Notes: generated by a model from the sequence alone, not told the origin. Counted from the first letter of the stretch, positions 35,614 through 45,382 are shown. The stretch is DNA of 58,263 bases from CAZOHG01 sp964579725 (GCA_964579725.1 CAZOHG010000018.1:1-58263), one strand, 5' to 3'. Made by a program: numbers and translations.

Positions 35614-35883
35614 ATGACAGAACAATTCATTTTGCATCTTGGAAAACAGGCTTTAATGACCACGTTGTTGGTGTCAGCACCCATGCTCATTTCGGGACTA
35701 ATTGTCGGGCTGGCGGTGGGAATTTTTCAGGCCGTAACCCAAATCAACGAAATGACGCTGACGTTTATTCCGAAGATTTTGGTGGTTGTGATCGCCTTTC
35801 TGATTTTTATGCCGTGGATGATGCACATCTTGTTGAATTTTACGGCCAATATTTTTAACAGCATTACCCTGCTAACTCATTAG
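35614..35883 (+). CDS. fliQ: Flagellar export gate protein FliQ
   Basis: FliQ is the small two-helix-hairpin subunit of the export gate. It has 89 residues from the ATG at 35614, which has an AAAGGAAA ribosome site; the upstream ATG at 35575 lies inside fliP and is rejected. Motifs are ALMTTLLVSAPMLISGLIVG, VGIFQAVTQINEMTLTFIPK and the terminal hydrophobic helix. Length and sequence are fully typical. Confidence 0.96.
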   Translation: MTEQFILHLGKQALMTTLLVSAPMLISGLIVGLAVGIFQAVTQINEMTLTFIPKILVVVIAFLIFMPWMMHILLNFTANIFNSITLLTH

Positions 35884-35918
35884 AAAATGACGAAGATCGA
35901 CCCAAATCAGGAAAAAGC

Positions 35919-36692
35919 ATGACTCATTTCGGTTTCAGCGTGCAGGAAATGCAAATATTTTTGCTGATTTTTGTTCGAATTGCCAGCATGATGGCAGTAC
36001 TGCCCATCTTCGGGGATCAGTCGGTGCCGCTGGTACTCCGAATGGGATTGTCTTTTTTCCTGTCCGTTATTCTTTACCCCGTTGTGCCCAAGGTGGTGCC
36101 GGTTCCGGTGGGGGTGGCGGATTTTATTTTCGGTTTGTCCCAGACACTTTTTGTGGGGCTATTTATTGGATTTTTCGGACTCATTTTTTTCGGAGGCATT
36201 CAGTTGGCAGGTGAAATTGCGGGTTTTCAAATGGGTTTCGCCATTGTCAGTGTGCTTGATCCGATGTCTCGCATTCAGATGTCCATTATTGCCCAGTTCC
36301 AATATTTTCTGGCGATTCTCATCTTTTTAACACTGGGTGGCGACCATTTGATGATTCGCGGCATTGCCGAGAGTTTTCAGAAAATTCCATTGATTGGAGC
36401 TAATTGGAACGGTGAGTTGGGGGGAATTCTCATCACCATGACGGGACAAATGTTCGAAATGGCGGTCAAAATCAGTGCCCCGATTTTTGTCACCCTGCTG
36501 CTTACCAATGTGGGTCTGGGTATTGTGGCGCGAACACTGCCGCAAATGAATGTGTTTATCGTGGGCTTTCCCCTTCAAATCGGCTTGGGATTGGCCACAC
36601 TGGCTATTTCGATTCCTATGTTCTATTATGTGTTTGAGAAATATTTTACTCGTTTTAGTACCGAGTGGATGCAACTTATTCATCTTTTCTAA
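35919..36692 (+). CDS. fliR: Flagellar export gate protein FliR
   Basis: FliR completes the FliPQR export pore. The protein has 257 residues with about six hydrophobic segments. Recognisable parts are QIFLLIFVRIASMMAVLPIF, GLIFFGGIQLAGEIAGFQMG and GIVARTLPQMNVFIVGFPLQ. A weak AGGAAAAAGC site precedes the ATG. It lies between fliQ and flhB in the standard order. Confidence 0.95.
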   Translation: MTHFGFSVQEMQIFLLIFVRIASMMAVLPIFGDQSVPLVLRMGLSFFLSVILYPVVPKVVPVPVGVADFIFGLSQTLFVGLFIGFFGLIFFGGIQLAGEIAGFQMGFAIVSVLDPMSRIQMSIIAQFQYFLAILIFLTLGGDHLMIRGIAESFQKIPLIGANWNGELGGILITMTGQMFEMAVKISAPIFVTLLLTNVGLGIVARTLPQMNVFIVGFPLQIGLGLATLAISIPMFYYVFEKYFTRFSTEWMQLIHLF

Positions 36693-36742
36693 AAAGCAAG
36701 TTTTTGAAATTCTAAAAGCAAACCGTTGAAAAAAGTGAAGGT

Positions 36743-37810
36743 ATGGCTGACAAAAGTTCAGAAAAAACCGAACGACCAACTCCGAAGCGTTTGGACGATG
36801 CCCGGAAAAAAGGCAACGTGGCGCGCAGCATGGAGGTCAATTCCGCCTTTGTGCTGCTGACAGGGACCATGACGCTCTTTTTTATGTCTGGGTTTTTGTC
36901 TCGGAATCTTTCCTTTTTTATGCGCCACGTTTTCGAGGGGTTAAACACCTACAGCCTGACGCAAAGTGCCGTGCGTCCCTACGCCCTTTCGCTGGTTCTG
37001 ATTGGCGGCAAAATTCTGGCTCCCATTATGATCAGCATTATGGTGATTGGAATCGCGGTGAATGTGGGACAGGTGGGATTTTTGTTTACCCTGGAAGCCG
37101 TGACCCCAAAACCGGAAAAAATCGATCCCACTAAAGGATTTCAGCGCATTTTTTCGGTGAAATCTCTGGTGGAGCTGATTAAAGGCATTTTAAAAATCGG
37201 CATTGTAGGCTACGTGGCTTACGTGGTTATTAAGGGGCATTACAGGGATTATTTTTTGCTCATGGACCAGGGGACAGGGCAGATTTTGATTTTTATGATG
37301 AAAATAATTTTTCAGGTGGCCCTTCGTTCCGGTTTAATCTTGTTGGCCCTGGCCGCCATGGATTACGGTTACCAGAAATGGCAATATATTAAAGACCTGC
37401 GCATGAGCGTGGAGGAAGTGAAAGAGGAAATGAAACAGTACGAGGGCGATCCGCAGGTCAAAAGCCGCATCCGCAGCATTCAGCGCGAAATGGCCAGAAA
37501 GCGCATGTTAGCCGACGTGCCTGAAGCGGACGTGGTGATTACCAACCCCACTCATTACGCCGTCGCTCTCAAATATGACGCCGAAAAAATGGATGCTCCC
37601 CGGGTGGTAGCAAAAGGAGCGCGGAATTTGGCGCTGAAAATCAAGGAAATTGCCCGCGAAAACGGAGTACCCATTGTGGAAAATCCCCCGTTGGCGCGTA
37701 TGTTGTACAAAATGACCGAAGTGGGAATGGAAATTCCGATGGAACTTTTCCAAAGTGTGGCTGAAGTACTCGCCTACATTTATCGACTGAAAGGGAAACA
37801 AATCGCATGA
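36743..37810 (+). CDS. flhB: Flagellar export switch protein FlhB
   Basis: FlhB controls the switch from rod/hook to filament substrates. The 355 residues start with the basic ERPTPKRLDDARKKGNVARS motif, followed by four membrane segments and a cytoplasmic domain. The autocleavage site NPTHY is at N268/P269 (VVITNPTHYAVALKYD). The C-terminal domain is complete. A second, free copy of the C-terminal domain lies at 51348. It overlaps flhA by 4 bases. Confidence 0.97.
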   Translation: MADKSSEKTERPTPKRLDDARKKGNVARSMEVNSAFVLLTGTMTLFFMSGFLSRNLSFFMRHVFEGLNTYSLTQSAVRPYALSLVLIGGKILAPIMISIMVIGIAVNVGQVGFLFTLEAVTPKPEKIDPTKGFQRIFSVKSLVELIKGILKIGIVGYVAYVVIKGHYRDYFLLMDQGTGQILIFMMKIIFQVALRSGLILLALAAMDYGYQKWQYIKDLRMSVEEVKEEMKQYEGDPQVKSRIRSIQREMARKRMLADVPEADVVITNPTHYAVALKYDAEKMDAPRVVAKGARNLALKIKEIARENGVPIVENPPLARMLYKMTEVGMEIPMELFQSVAEVLAYIYRLKGKQIA

Positions 37811-39882
37811 TGACGGCGGAGCTACAACAGCCTGGTATTCTGCAACGCATCTTAAAACAAAGCGATGTAGCACTGGCCATTGGCGTGATTGCCATTTTGG
37901 CCATCATGCTGGTTCCCCTGCCCACGGGCATGCTCGATTTGTTTTTGGTGCTTAATATTACCATTACGCTGACAGTACTCATGGTTTCCATGTACCTAAA
38001 TGAGCCGGTGGAATTTTCCGTTTTTCCCGGACTGCTGTTGGTCATGACGCTATACCGCCTTTCATTGAATATTGCCTCAACCCGACTCATTCTGGGAGAT
38101 GCCTACGCCGGAAAAGTTATTGCCGCCTTTGGCAATTTTGTGGTGAAGGGGAATTACGTGGTTGGTTTTGTCATTTTCCTTATTTTGGTGGTTATTCAAT
38201 TTGTGGTCATTACCAAGGGGGCAGGACGAATTGCCGAAGTGGCGGCACGTTTTACATTGGACGCCATGCCGGGCAAACAAATGGCCATCGACGCTGACCT
38301 GAACGCGGGCCTCATTGACGATGCCGAAGCACGGAGTCGCCGTGAAAAAATTGCCCGAGAAGCCGATTTTTACGGGGCAATGGACGGAGCGTCCAAATTT
38401 GTGCGAGGAGACGCCATCGCCGGTCTGATCATTACCTCCATTAATATTTTGGGCGGATTTGTAATTGGCGTTCTTCAGAAAGGCATGCCCCTGAGCGAGG
38501 CCGTACACACCTACACACTGCTAACCGTGGGGGATGGTCTGGTTTCGCAGGTCCCTGCACTCATTCTTTCCACTGCTGCCGGGATTGTGGTGACGCGGGC
38601 CGCTTCTGAAGAAAATCTTGGTTCGGATATTAGTCACCAGCTCCTGGGTAAGCCGCGGGGACTTTACGTAGTGTCCGGTGCTTTGCTGCTTTTCGGTCTG
38701 GCTCCGGGGCTGCCGACCATTCCGTTTTTTATTATTTCAGGAGTCGTTTTCGCCGTGGCGCGCACCGTCGAAACCATGGCAAAACAGACCGAGGCGGAAG
38801 AAGAATTGGCGGAAGAAGTGGCAGCGGAGGGAGCCGATTCGGTGGAGCAATATCTTCAAGTGGATCCGCTCGAAATAGAAATCGGCTACAGTCTGATTCC
38901 GATGGTGGACGAAGAACAAGGGGGCGACCTCCTGCAAAGAATTACCGCTATTCGAAAACAACTTGCCATTGAATTGGGTGTGGTTATTCCGCCCATTCGC
39001 ATCCGCGACAATATCAGCTTGAAGCCGGACGAATATATCGTGAAAATTCGAGGCGCCGAAATTGCCAAGGGCGAGATTTTTACAAATCGATTGTTGGCTC
39101 TGGCCGCCGAAGATTCACAGCCGCGTCTGGACGGAATCGAAACCCGCGATCCCGCCTTCGGGCTGCCTGCTTACTGGATTCCCCGCGCCCTGAAATCGAA
39201 GGCGGAAACAATGGGATTCACAGTGGTGGAACCGGCTGCCGTGCTTGCCACCCACCTTAAAGAAATTTTGAGAAACAATTGCTACATGATTTTGAGTCGA
39301 GAAGACGTCCACGAATTGATTGAAAACGTCCGGCGCGAATCGCCGACCGTTGTGGAAGAATTGGTTCCCAATCTCTTAACGGTTGGGCAGATTCAAAAAG
39401 TGCTGCAAAATTTGCTGCGCGAGCAGGTGCCCATTCGAGACATGGTAACCATTTTGGAAACGCTTGCCGACTACGCTACGGGAACCAAAGACACGGACAT
39501 TTTGACGGAATACGTCCGAAATGCACTGTCAAAAATCATTTACAAAAGCTACCTGGACGAATCGGGCGTCATTCGCGGCATTATGTTGGATCCCCAATTG
39601 GAAAACATGCTCATCGAAAACCTGAATCAAAATAAAGGGGCCGGACTGAATCTTCCCCCCGACATTTTGAAGGTTCTTTTCCAACAGGTAAAGGATACCA
39701 CCGAAAAAATGACGAACAACGGATACACGCCCCTTATTCTGACCTCACCGATGATTCGGCTCAACTTCAAGCGCCTGATTGAAGTGGCCTTTCCACAGGT
39801 GGCGGTTCTTTCGTACAATGAAATTCCGGCGGAAGTAGAAATTCAGACCACAGGAATAGTGAGCTTGCACCATGAAGATTAA
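37807..39882 (+). CDS. flhA: Flagellar export protein FlhA
   Basis: FlhA forms the nonameric export ring and docks chaperone-substrate complexes. The 691 residues contain about eight membrane segments (residues about 18-320) with the conserved FHIPEP-like region (LYRLSLNIASTRLILGDA; MPGKQMAIDADLNAGLID), and a large cytoplasmic domain (GYSLIPMVDEEQGGDLLQRI; ILSREDVHELIENVRRESPT). The size is typical. It starts within the flhB stop (ATGA) and overlaps flhF by 11 bases. Confidence 0.97.
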   Translation: MMTAELQQPGILQRILKQSDVALAIGVIAILAIMLVPLPTGMLDLFLVLNITITLTVLMVSMYLNEPVEFSVFPGLLLVMTLYRLSLNIASTRLILGDAYAGKVIAAFGNFVVKGNYVVGFVIFLILVVIQFVVITKGAGRIAEVAARFTLDAMPGKQMAIDADLNAGLIDDAEARSRREKIAREADFYGAMDGASKFVRGDAIAGLIITSINILGGFVIGVLQKGMPLSEAVHTYTLLTVGDGLVSQVPALILSTAAGIVVTRAASEENLGSDISHQLLGKPRGLYVVSGALLLFGLAPGLPTIPFFIISGVVFAVARTVETMAKQTEAEEELAEEVAAEGADSVEQYLQVDPLEIEIGYSLIPMVDEEQGGDLLQRITAIRKQLAIELGVVIPPIRIRDNISLKPDEYIVKIRGAEIAKGEIFTNRLLALAAEDSQPRLDGIETRDPAFGLPAYWIPRALKSKAETMGFTVVEPAAVLATHLKEILRNNCYMILSREDVHELIENVRRESPTVVEELVPNLLTVGQIQKVLQNLLREQVPIRDMVTILETLADYATGTKDTDILTEYVRNALSKIIYKSYLDESGVIRGIMLDPQLENMLIENLNQNKGAGLNLPPDILKVLFQQVKDTTEKMTNNGYTPLILTSPMIRLNFKRLIEVAFPQVAVLSYNEIPAEVEIQTTGIVSLHHED

Positions 39883-41035
39883 AAAATTCAAAGCTGCTTC
39901 GATGAATGAGGCATTCAAAAAAATTAAGGCAGAACTCGGTTCAGACGCCGTTGTACTGAATGTCCGGGAAGTCAAACGAACCAACAAATTGGGACTGGCT
40001 GTAGAGAAATATCTGGAAGTCACCGTCGCAGTGGACGAAGGGCTTTCGCGAGCGGCGACGGCTCCTTCTTCTCTGAAAAAGACCGATTCGAGTACTCTCA
40101 CGTACGGACGGCCTAAAATGGGGCAGCCCCGTGCGGAAAAGGGCTCCGAGGCGACCGAACTTTCCGAGTTACGCAAGGAACTTGCCGACTTGCGGACACG
40201 GTTTGAACGGATGTCTTTCGAGCGATTTACCGAGAGGGAACCGGCCCAAATTCCTTCCGACTTTTTGCCGCGTTTTCAATCCTTGCTCGAAGCGGGAGTT
40301 CCGGAAGCGCTGGCACGCCAGATTGTTCAATCGGCGGAAAAGGAACCTCAGGGGTATGCAAGGGGCGCAGAAGAAAAATTACTTCGAAAAATAGCGGACT
40401 TTTTCCCTGTTCCGGAAACCCCCTTGTCCCAAAAAACGGGGCCGAAAATTGTCGCTTTGGTGGGTCCCACCGGTGTGGGAAAAACCACAACCATTGCCAA
40501 ATTGGCTGCAACGGAGCGCGTGCACCGTGGCAAAGAAGTTGGGCTTGTGTCCATGGACACCTACCGAATCGCAGCTGTGGAGCAGCTACGGGTTTTTGCC
40601 GATTTGACCCAAATCCCCATGGAAGTGGCTTACAAACCCGAACACATGGCGCTGGCTCGCCGCAAGTTTTTTCAAAAAGATGTGGTGTTCATCGACACGC
40701 CCGGACGAAGCCCGCGGGACGGCAAATCGCTTCAGGAAATTGCCCGGTACCTGAAATCCATTGAGCCGGATGAAGTTCATTTGGTGCTGAGTCTTTCTAC
40801 ACGTTCCGGAGACTTGCTTGCCACGGTGAAACAATTTCAAATGATTCCCTTTAATCGGATTCTGTTTACCAAATTGGACGAGACCGACCAGTACGGAGCC
40901 ATGTTGGATTTGGCCAAAACGGTGCCTGTGCCGGTTTCGTACGTGACCTACGGGCAGGATGTGCCCGACACATTTCGGGAGGCAACGCGGCCCCTCTTGA
41001 GCCGCCTCATTTTAGGAATGGAGACGTTTTCATGA
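39872..41035 (+). CDS. flhF: Flagellar placement GTPase FlhF
   Basis: FlhF is an SRP-type GTPase that sets the place and often the number of flagella. It has 387 residues: an N-terminal basic domain (MKIKKFKAASMNEAFKKIKA), a linker, and the NG domain with GPTGVGKTTTIAKLAA, MDTYRIAAVEQLRVFADL, IDTPGRSPRD and LFTKLDETDQYG. All GTPase motifs are intact. Together with flhG it suggests a controlled, often polar, flagellation pattern. Confidence 0.95.
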   Translation: MKIKKFKAASMNEAFKKIKAELGSDAVVLNVREVKRTNKLGLAVEKYLEVTVAVDEGLSRAATAPSSLKKTDSSTLTYGRPKMGQPRAEKGSEATELSELRKELADLRTRFERMSFERFTEREPAQIPSDFLPRFQSLLEAGVPEALARQIVQSAEKEPQGYARGAEEKLLRKIADFFPVPETPLSQKTGPKIVALVGPTGVGKTTTIAKLAATERVHRGKEVGLVSMDTYRIAAVEQLRVFADLTQIPMEVAYKPEHMALARRKFFQKDVVFIDTPGRSPRDGKSLQEIARYLKSIEPDEVHLVLSLSTRSGDLLATVKQFQMIPFNRILFTKLDETDQYGAMLDLAKTVPVPVSYVTYGQDVPDTFREATRPLLSRLILGMETFS

Positions 41036-41883
41036 AAGATCAAGCTTGGCAGCTGCGCGAATTGGTTCCGGCTTACGAATTGTTTCCTAAATCGAAGATT
41101 CCCTTAAAAGCCAAGCGCATTGCCGTAACCAGCGGCAAGGGGGGGGTCGGAAAATCAACCGTGGCAGTGAACATGGGGATTTTGCTCTCGGAGCAGGGGA
41201 TTAAAACGCTGATCATCGACGGAGATTTGAACCTGTCCGATGTGCCTATTTTGACGGGTACCGCGCCGGAATTTCACTATTCCAGCGTGCTGGAAGGTAA
41301 AAGGCGGCTCATGGAAATCATTTACCCGTTTCGGAACAACCTGTTTATTTTGCCTTCGGGGTTGGGTTCCATGGATTTGTTGGATCAGGAGCACCGCTTT
41401 TTGGATCACATGCGGCGTGAATTTGAAGAATTGGACGCCTTTTTTGACGTCATCTTAATTGACACCGCCTCGGGAATCTCGTCCATGGTGGTGGGCGAAA
41501 TCTTCTCTGCCGACGATGTGTTTCTGGTCACCACCCCGGAACCGGCAGCCATCGGAGATGCCTACGCCATTGTGAAAGTCTTGACCTTTTTCATGCCCGC
41601 CCTTCCGGTCCGAATGCTTTTTAATTTCGTGAAGAGTGAAAAAGAGGGTATGGAAAGCTACGAGAAATTCAACCAGATCACGGAGAAATTCCTGGGGCGC
41701 GACGTCCGCTATCTGGGGGCTCTTCCTTTTGACGACAATGTGCGAAAATCCTCGATGTCGCAGGTGCCCCAGCTCATTCAATACCCGCGGTCGAAATTCT
41801 CGAGACAATTGCAACATATTGTGAAAGAACTGACTAACCCCAAAAACGAACTGATGTACGCGGTGGATTCAAGGAAAAATTAG
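41032..41883 (+). CDS. flhG: Flagellar number regulator FlhG (FleN/YlxH)
   Basis: FlhG is a MinD/ParA-like ATPase that limits flagellar number and stimulates FlhF GTPase. The 283 residues begin with the FlhF-activating motif DQAWQLRELV, followed by the deviant Walker A motif TSGKGGVGKSTVAVNMGILL, the switch I region and IIDGDLNLSDV, and DVILIDTASGIS. A C-terminal amphipathic helix for membrane binding is plausible (SRQLQHIVKELTN). It overlaps flhF by 4 bases. Confidence 0.94.
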   Translation: MKDQAWQLRELVPAYELFPKSKIPLKAKRIAVTSGKGGVGKSTVAVNMGILLSEQGIKTLIIDGDLNLSDVPILTGTAPEFHYSSVLEGKRRLMEIIYPFRNNLFILPSGLGSMDLLDQEHRFLDHMRREFEELDAFFDVILIDTASGISSMVVGEIFSADDVFLVTTPEPAAIGDAYAIVKVLTFFMPALPVRMLFNFVKSEKEGMESYEKFNQITEKFLGRDVRYLGALPFDDNVRKSSMSQVPQLIQYPRSKFSRQLQHIVKELTNPKNELMYAVDSRKN

Positions 41884-41939
41884 GGCTGAATGTACCGTGT
41901 TGGAAATAAAAGTATGACGCAGATAAAACGGAGGTCTTA

Positions 41940-42743
41940 ATGCCCGTCAGCTTTATTGCTAAAAAGGCACAGGAATCCTACAAAGAAGAAATGGACATCC
42001 AGAGGTTGTGGATTCAATATGTGCAGACGAAAGACAACCAGCTAAAAGAGCAGCTCCTGGTGCACTATTTGCCTGTGGTCAAATTTGTGGTGGGTAAAAT
42101 GATCGTTTCCCTGCCCAGCTCGGTCAATTTCGACGATCTGGAAAGCGCCGGCATCATGGGACTCATTTCGGCCATTGACCGGTACAACCCCAAATTGGGG
42201 GTGAAATTCGAAACCTTTGTCGTGCCGCGGATTCGTGGTGCTATTTTGGACGAATTGCGCTCGTTGGATTGGGTTCCCCGTTCGGTGCGAAGCAAAGCCC
42301 GCCAATTGGAAAAAGCCATTGAGGAAGTGGAGGCGCGAACCGGCAAAAAGGCCGATCCCGCCGCGGTGGCTGAACAAATGGGGCTCACAATAGAAGAATA
42401 CGAAGTCCTGATGGGAAAAGTCGCCATGGGCAACGGCTTGTTGTCGCTGGACAGGGAATTTTCGGACGGTGAAGATAAAAACGGCACCATGTACGATTTG
42501 GTTCGCAATGCCAAATCGGAAAATCCCGAGGGGCAACTGATTGATGAAGAAACCAAACAGGTTCTCATTGATGCCATTAATGATCTTCCCGAAAATGAGC
42601 GCATGGTCATTTCGCTCTATTACTACGAAGAACTAACACTGAAGGAAATCGGGGTTATTTTGAATATTTCCGAATCTCGGGTTTCGCAAATTCACACAAA
42701 AGCCATTAATCGCCTGAAATTGCGATTAAAAAATCATGTTTAA
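41940..42743 (+). CDS. fliA: Flagellar sigma factor FliA (sigma-28/SigD)
   Basis: FliA is the alternative sigma factor for late flagellar and chemotaxis genes. It has 267 residues, with region 2 (DDLESAGIMGLISAIDRYNP, FETFVVPRIRGAILDELRSL), region 3 and region 4 (LPENERMVISLYYYEELTLK, IGVILNISESRVSQIHTKAI). The length fits FliA/WhiG-type factors. A GGAGGT ribosome site stands before the ATG. Two sigma-28-type sites upstream in the window (motA, cheA) are its probable targets. No FlgM anti-sigma factor is seen here. Confidence 0.95.
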   Translation: MPVSFIAKKAQESYKEEMDIQRLWIQYVQTKDNQLKEQLLVHYLPVVKFVVGKMIVSLPSSVNFDDLESAGIMGLISAIDRYNPKLGVKFETFVVPRIRGAILDELRSLDWVPRSVRSKARQLEKAIEEVEARTGKKADPAAVAEQMGLTIEEYEVLMGKVAMGNGLLSLDREFSDGEDKNGTMYDLVRNAKSENPEGQLIDEETKQVLIDAINDLPENERMVISLYYYEELTLKEIGVILNISESRVSQIHTKAINRLKLRLKNHV

Positions 42744-42776
42744 AAAGGAGCCGCCCGGGGCGGCAAAGGAGGCCAC

Positions 42777-43094
42777 ATGGTACGGCCCATCGATATTCAG
42801 GACAACCTGTCCAAAATCAGCTACATTGAAAAGATCCAAACCATGCAGCAGGCATCCGAACAAGTGGCACATGAGCGGTTTACCCACGATTTGAATGTCC
42901 AAGCACAGGAAAAATTGCGGAAGACGCAAAATTCAAAGGAAACGGAAAAGGTGCGGGAACGGGAAAAACGACGGGAAAAGCGGGAAAAAAGAAAGCAAAA
43001 AGACGGCGTTACTCACGTGGACTTGATTTCGGGAGATGACGCAGAAGCGCCCCTGCCGTTGGTTTTTCACCACAAAATTGACATTAAGATTTGA
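42777..43094 (+). CDS. Small charged protein after fliA, unknown function
   Basis: A 105-residue protein beginning MVRPIDIQDNLSKISYIEKI. From memory, small proteins with this MVRPIDIQ start occur next to fliA or flhG in other flagellar clusters, but I know of no function. Residues about 55-80 are an extremely basic/acidic helix (KVREREKRREKREKRKQK), likely a charged coiled coil. The last 25 residues (VDLISGDDAEAPLPLVFHHK) are different in character. There is no membrane segment or signal. The ribosome site AAGGAGG is strong, so it is expressed. It lies 33 bases after fliA; the next gene starts 8 bases after its stop. Confidence 0.8.
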   Translation: MVRPIDIQDNLSKISYIEKIQTMQQASEQVAHERFTHDLNVQAQEKLRKTQNSKETEKVREREKRREKREKRKQKDGVTHVDLISGDDAEAPLPLVFHHKIDIKI

Positions 43095-43101
43095 GGAACG
43101 T

Positions 43102-44061
43102 GTGACCGAAAGTTTGACACCGAGAAAAATAAAGAGTTTGGTGAATCACATTTACCGGTTGCCCACATTGCCGACCACGGTGGCGCAATTAATTGATTTA
43201 ATCGACAAGCCGGGAACCTCCGCCCGTCAACTCGGACAAATGATTTCGGGTGACCAGGTGCTGACGGCGCAGGTGCTCAAATTAGCCAATTCGGCCTATT
43301 ACGGGTTTCCTCGGCAAATTCGCACCATTCCCCTGGCCATTGTAATTCTTGGCTTTGAAACGCTCAAAAATATGCTGCTCAGCGTTTCCATTATTGACCG
43401 ATTTTCTCACTTCAAAGAAGGCCTTCGGTTTGATTTCTCTCTCTTCTGGCAGCACACACTGGGCACCGCGGTGGCCAGTCGCTTGTTGGCTCGCGACGTG
43501 AAACTGCCCCTGGCTGGGGAAGCCTTTGTAGCGGGACTGATTCACGATCTGGGGAAATTGATTCTTAGTCAGTATTTTCCGGAAGAGTTTTACAGGATTT
43601 ACCGCTTGAGTTTTCAGAGTCGGGAGCCGATGTATTATATGGAGAAAAAGGGGTTGAAAGGGGTTACGCACGCCGAAGTGGGAGCGTGGCTGTCCGAACG
43701 CTGGAATCTGCCGGGGAATTTAATTCAGGGAGTGCGCTACCACCACGAACCGGGTGCCGCTCCCCGAAAAGCCGAACTGGCTGCAGTGGTGCACTTTTCC
43801 GATTTTCTCATTCGGCGGCGGCGGTTTGGCTTTTCTGGAGATTTGTCACGCCCGCGGTTGAAGAGAGAGGCACTGGAGATTTTGAATTTTCCGGCAAGCC
43901 TGTTATCGAGCTCCGAGGCACTACGTGAGTACGAAACCTATTTTCTACGGCGCCTGGAGCGGGAGTACAGCCTGTTCGGTACAATCGACCTTCCGAATGC
44001 CAGGCAGAGCTTTTTCCAATTGGGCGACCCGCCGGCACGGGTAAAAGCGGCGAGAATGTAG
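43102..44061 (+). CDS. HDOD domain signalling protein
   Basis: HDOD proteins are HD-superfamily relatives that act as non-enzymatic adaptors in motility, cell-cycle and second-messenger signalling. I choose the GTG at 43102 with a GAGGAA site (319 residues), since earlier starts lie in the previous gene. The domain spans about 10-215: LPTLPTTVAQLIDLIDKPGT, LTAQVLKLANSAYYGFPRQI, ILGFETLKNMLLSVSI. LIHDLGKL retains the HD pair, which many HDOD proteins lose. The C-terminal 100 residues are a helical extension. It is followed by a histidine kinase after 33 bases. Confidence 0.85.
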   Translation: MTESLTPRKIKSLVNHIYRLPTLPTTVAQLIDLIDKPGTSARQLGQMISGDQVLTAQVLKLANSAYYGFPRQIRTIPLAIVILGFETLKNMLLSVSIIDRFSHFKEGLRFDFSLFWQHTLGTAVASRLLARDVKLPLAGEAFVAGLIHDLGKLILSQYFPEEFYRIYRLSFQSREPMYYMEKKGLKGVTHAEVGAWLSERWNLPGNLIQGVRYHHEPGAAPRKAELAAVVHFSDFLIRRRRFGFSGDLSRPRLKREALEILNFPASLLSSSEALREYETYFLRRLEREYSLFGTIDLPNARQSFFQLGDPPARVKAARM

Positions 44062-44094
44062 ACGAAAAAAAGTAAAGCGAGAGAGACCAAACAT

Positions 44095-45381
44095 ATGACC
44101 ATGTCATCCATTTCCAAAACGGCGCACGTGAATAAATGGGTCAACAGGCGGACAGAAAGCACAGAAAATACCACCGCCCTTCGAAAATATTTCCCCCAAA
44201 AATTTTTCAACGATCTACAATCGGTGACAACTGAGCAGGATTTTTTTCGGCTGGCGGAGCAGGGGGTGCGCCGAATTTTGCCGGCCGCACAGGTCGGATT
44301 TTACCTGTGGAATGCCGATTCGGGCGACTTCACGCCGTTTTCAGGTACGGAGGCCTTAGAGCCTATTTTGACCTTTCAAAAAGAAGAAGGCATTTTGGAG
44401 TGGTGTTTGCGCGAGAATCGTCTGCTTTTTGTGAAGCCGGAACAAGAGTTGCACCTCGGCTTCCAAAAATTCTTCGGCAAAACTCTTATTCTCTTTCCGC
44501 TGAGCATTTTGGGAACACCGCTGGGATTTCTCACCGTGGTCAGTCGCCGGTTGCGCGAAGAAACCATTCACGAGAAAACCGTGGTGTTGCAGCTTCTTCA
44601 GGCGAGTTTGGCCGGTGTTTTGAGTGCCCTTCGTTTTCAAAGCCGCCTGAATGAAATGGCGCGAGTGAACGGTGAAATCGAAAGCCAAATGCTCCAATCG
44701 GGCAAACTGATTGCCCTGGGGGAATTGGTGGGGGGCGTGGCGCACGAAATCAACAACCCTATGACCACCATTTTGGGGCGGATTCAAATCTTGAAAATGA
44801 ACCACGGCTTGGCGGAAGAAATGCGAAACAAATTGGGGATTGTGGAGCGCGAAGCCAAGCGTGTGTCGCAAATTGTGCGGGATTTGCTCAGCTTTTCACG
44901 CAAGGAAAATGACTTTAAAAATAACGAAATCGTGTCGATTAACGAGGTCATTCAAAAATCTCTGGATTTGACCCACCACAATTTGGAGGTGGAAGGCATT
45001 CGAGTAGAATTGGATTTGGATACCAAAGCTCGGCGATTTGTCGGAAATACCAACCAGTGGCAGCAGGTTTTTGTAAATCTGATTGTGAACGCACAGCAAG
45101 CCGTGGGGCGAGGAGGCACCATTTTTATTCGAACCCGCCAGAACGGCGGAATGTTGACCATTACCTTTTCGGACGACGGCCCTGGCATTCCGGAGGAATT
45201 GAAGGAAAAGATTTTTCATTCCTTTTTTACGACCAAAATTGGGAAAGGCGGCACAGGACTGGGGCTTTCCATTGTGAAAAAGATTGTGGAACGTCACGGA
45301 GGCCGCATTGAAGTGGGAACCCGCGATGGCGGCGGTGCCGAATTTCGGATTCAAATTAAGACGAAATCGGAGGAAGAATAA
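44095..45381 (+). CDS. Cytoplasmic GAF-type sensor histidine kinase
   Basis: A 428-residue soluble kinase. Residues about 35-190 look like a GAF sensor domain (LYLWN-like FYLWNADSGDFTPF; LFPLSILGTPLGFLTVVSRR). The phospho-acceptor helix is ELVGGVAHEINNPMTTILGR. The ATPase domain has the N box (QVFVNLIVNAQQAV), G1 (SDDGPGIPEEL), F (FHSFFTTKIGKGG) and G2 (GTGLGLSIVKKIVERHGG) boxes. No membrane segment is seen. In other bacteria, soluble kinases of this place (FlrB/FleS/FlgS type) phosphorylate the sigma-54 activator of flagellar genes; the sigma-54 promoters here make this a reasonable guess, but no partner regulator is adjacent. Confidence 0.88.
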   Translation: MTMSSISKTAHVNKWVNRRTESTENTTALRKYFPQKFFNDLQSVTTEQDFFRLAEQGVRRILPAAQVGFYLWNADSGDFTPFSGTEALEPILTFQKEEGILEWCLRENRLLFVKPEQELHLGFQKFFGKTLILFPLSILGTPLGFLTVVSRRLREETIHEKTVVLQLLQASLAGVLSALRFQSRLNEMARVNGEIESQMLQSGKLIALGELVGGVAHEINNPMTTILGRIQILKMNHGLAEEMRNKLGIVEREAKRVSQIVRDLLSFSRKENDFKNNEIVSINEVIQKSLDLTHHNLEVEGIRVELDLDTKARRFVGNTNQWQQVFVNLIVNAQQAVGRGGTIFIRTRQNGGMLTITFSDDGPGIPEELKEKIFHSFFTTKIGKGGTGLGLSIVKKIVERHGGRIEVGTRDGGGAEFRIQIKTKSEEE

Positions 45382-45382
45382 A

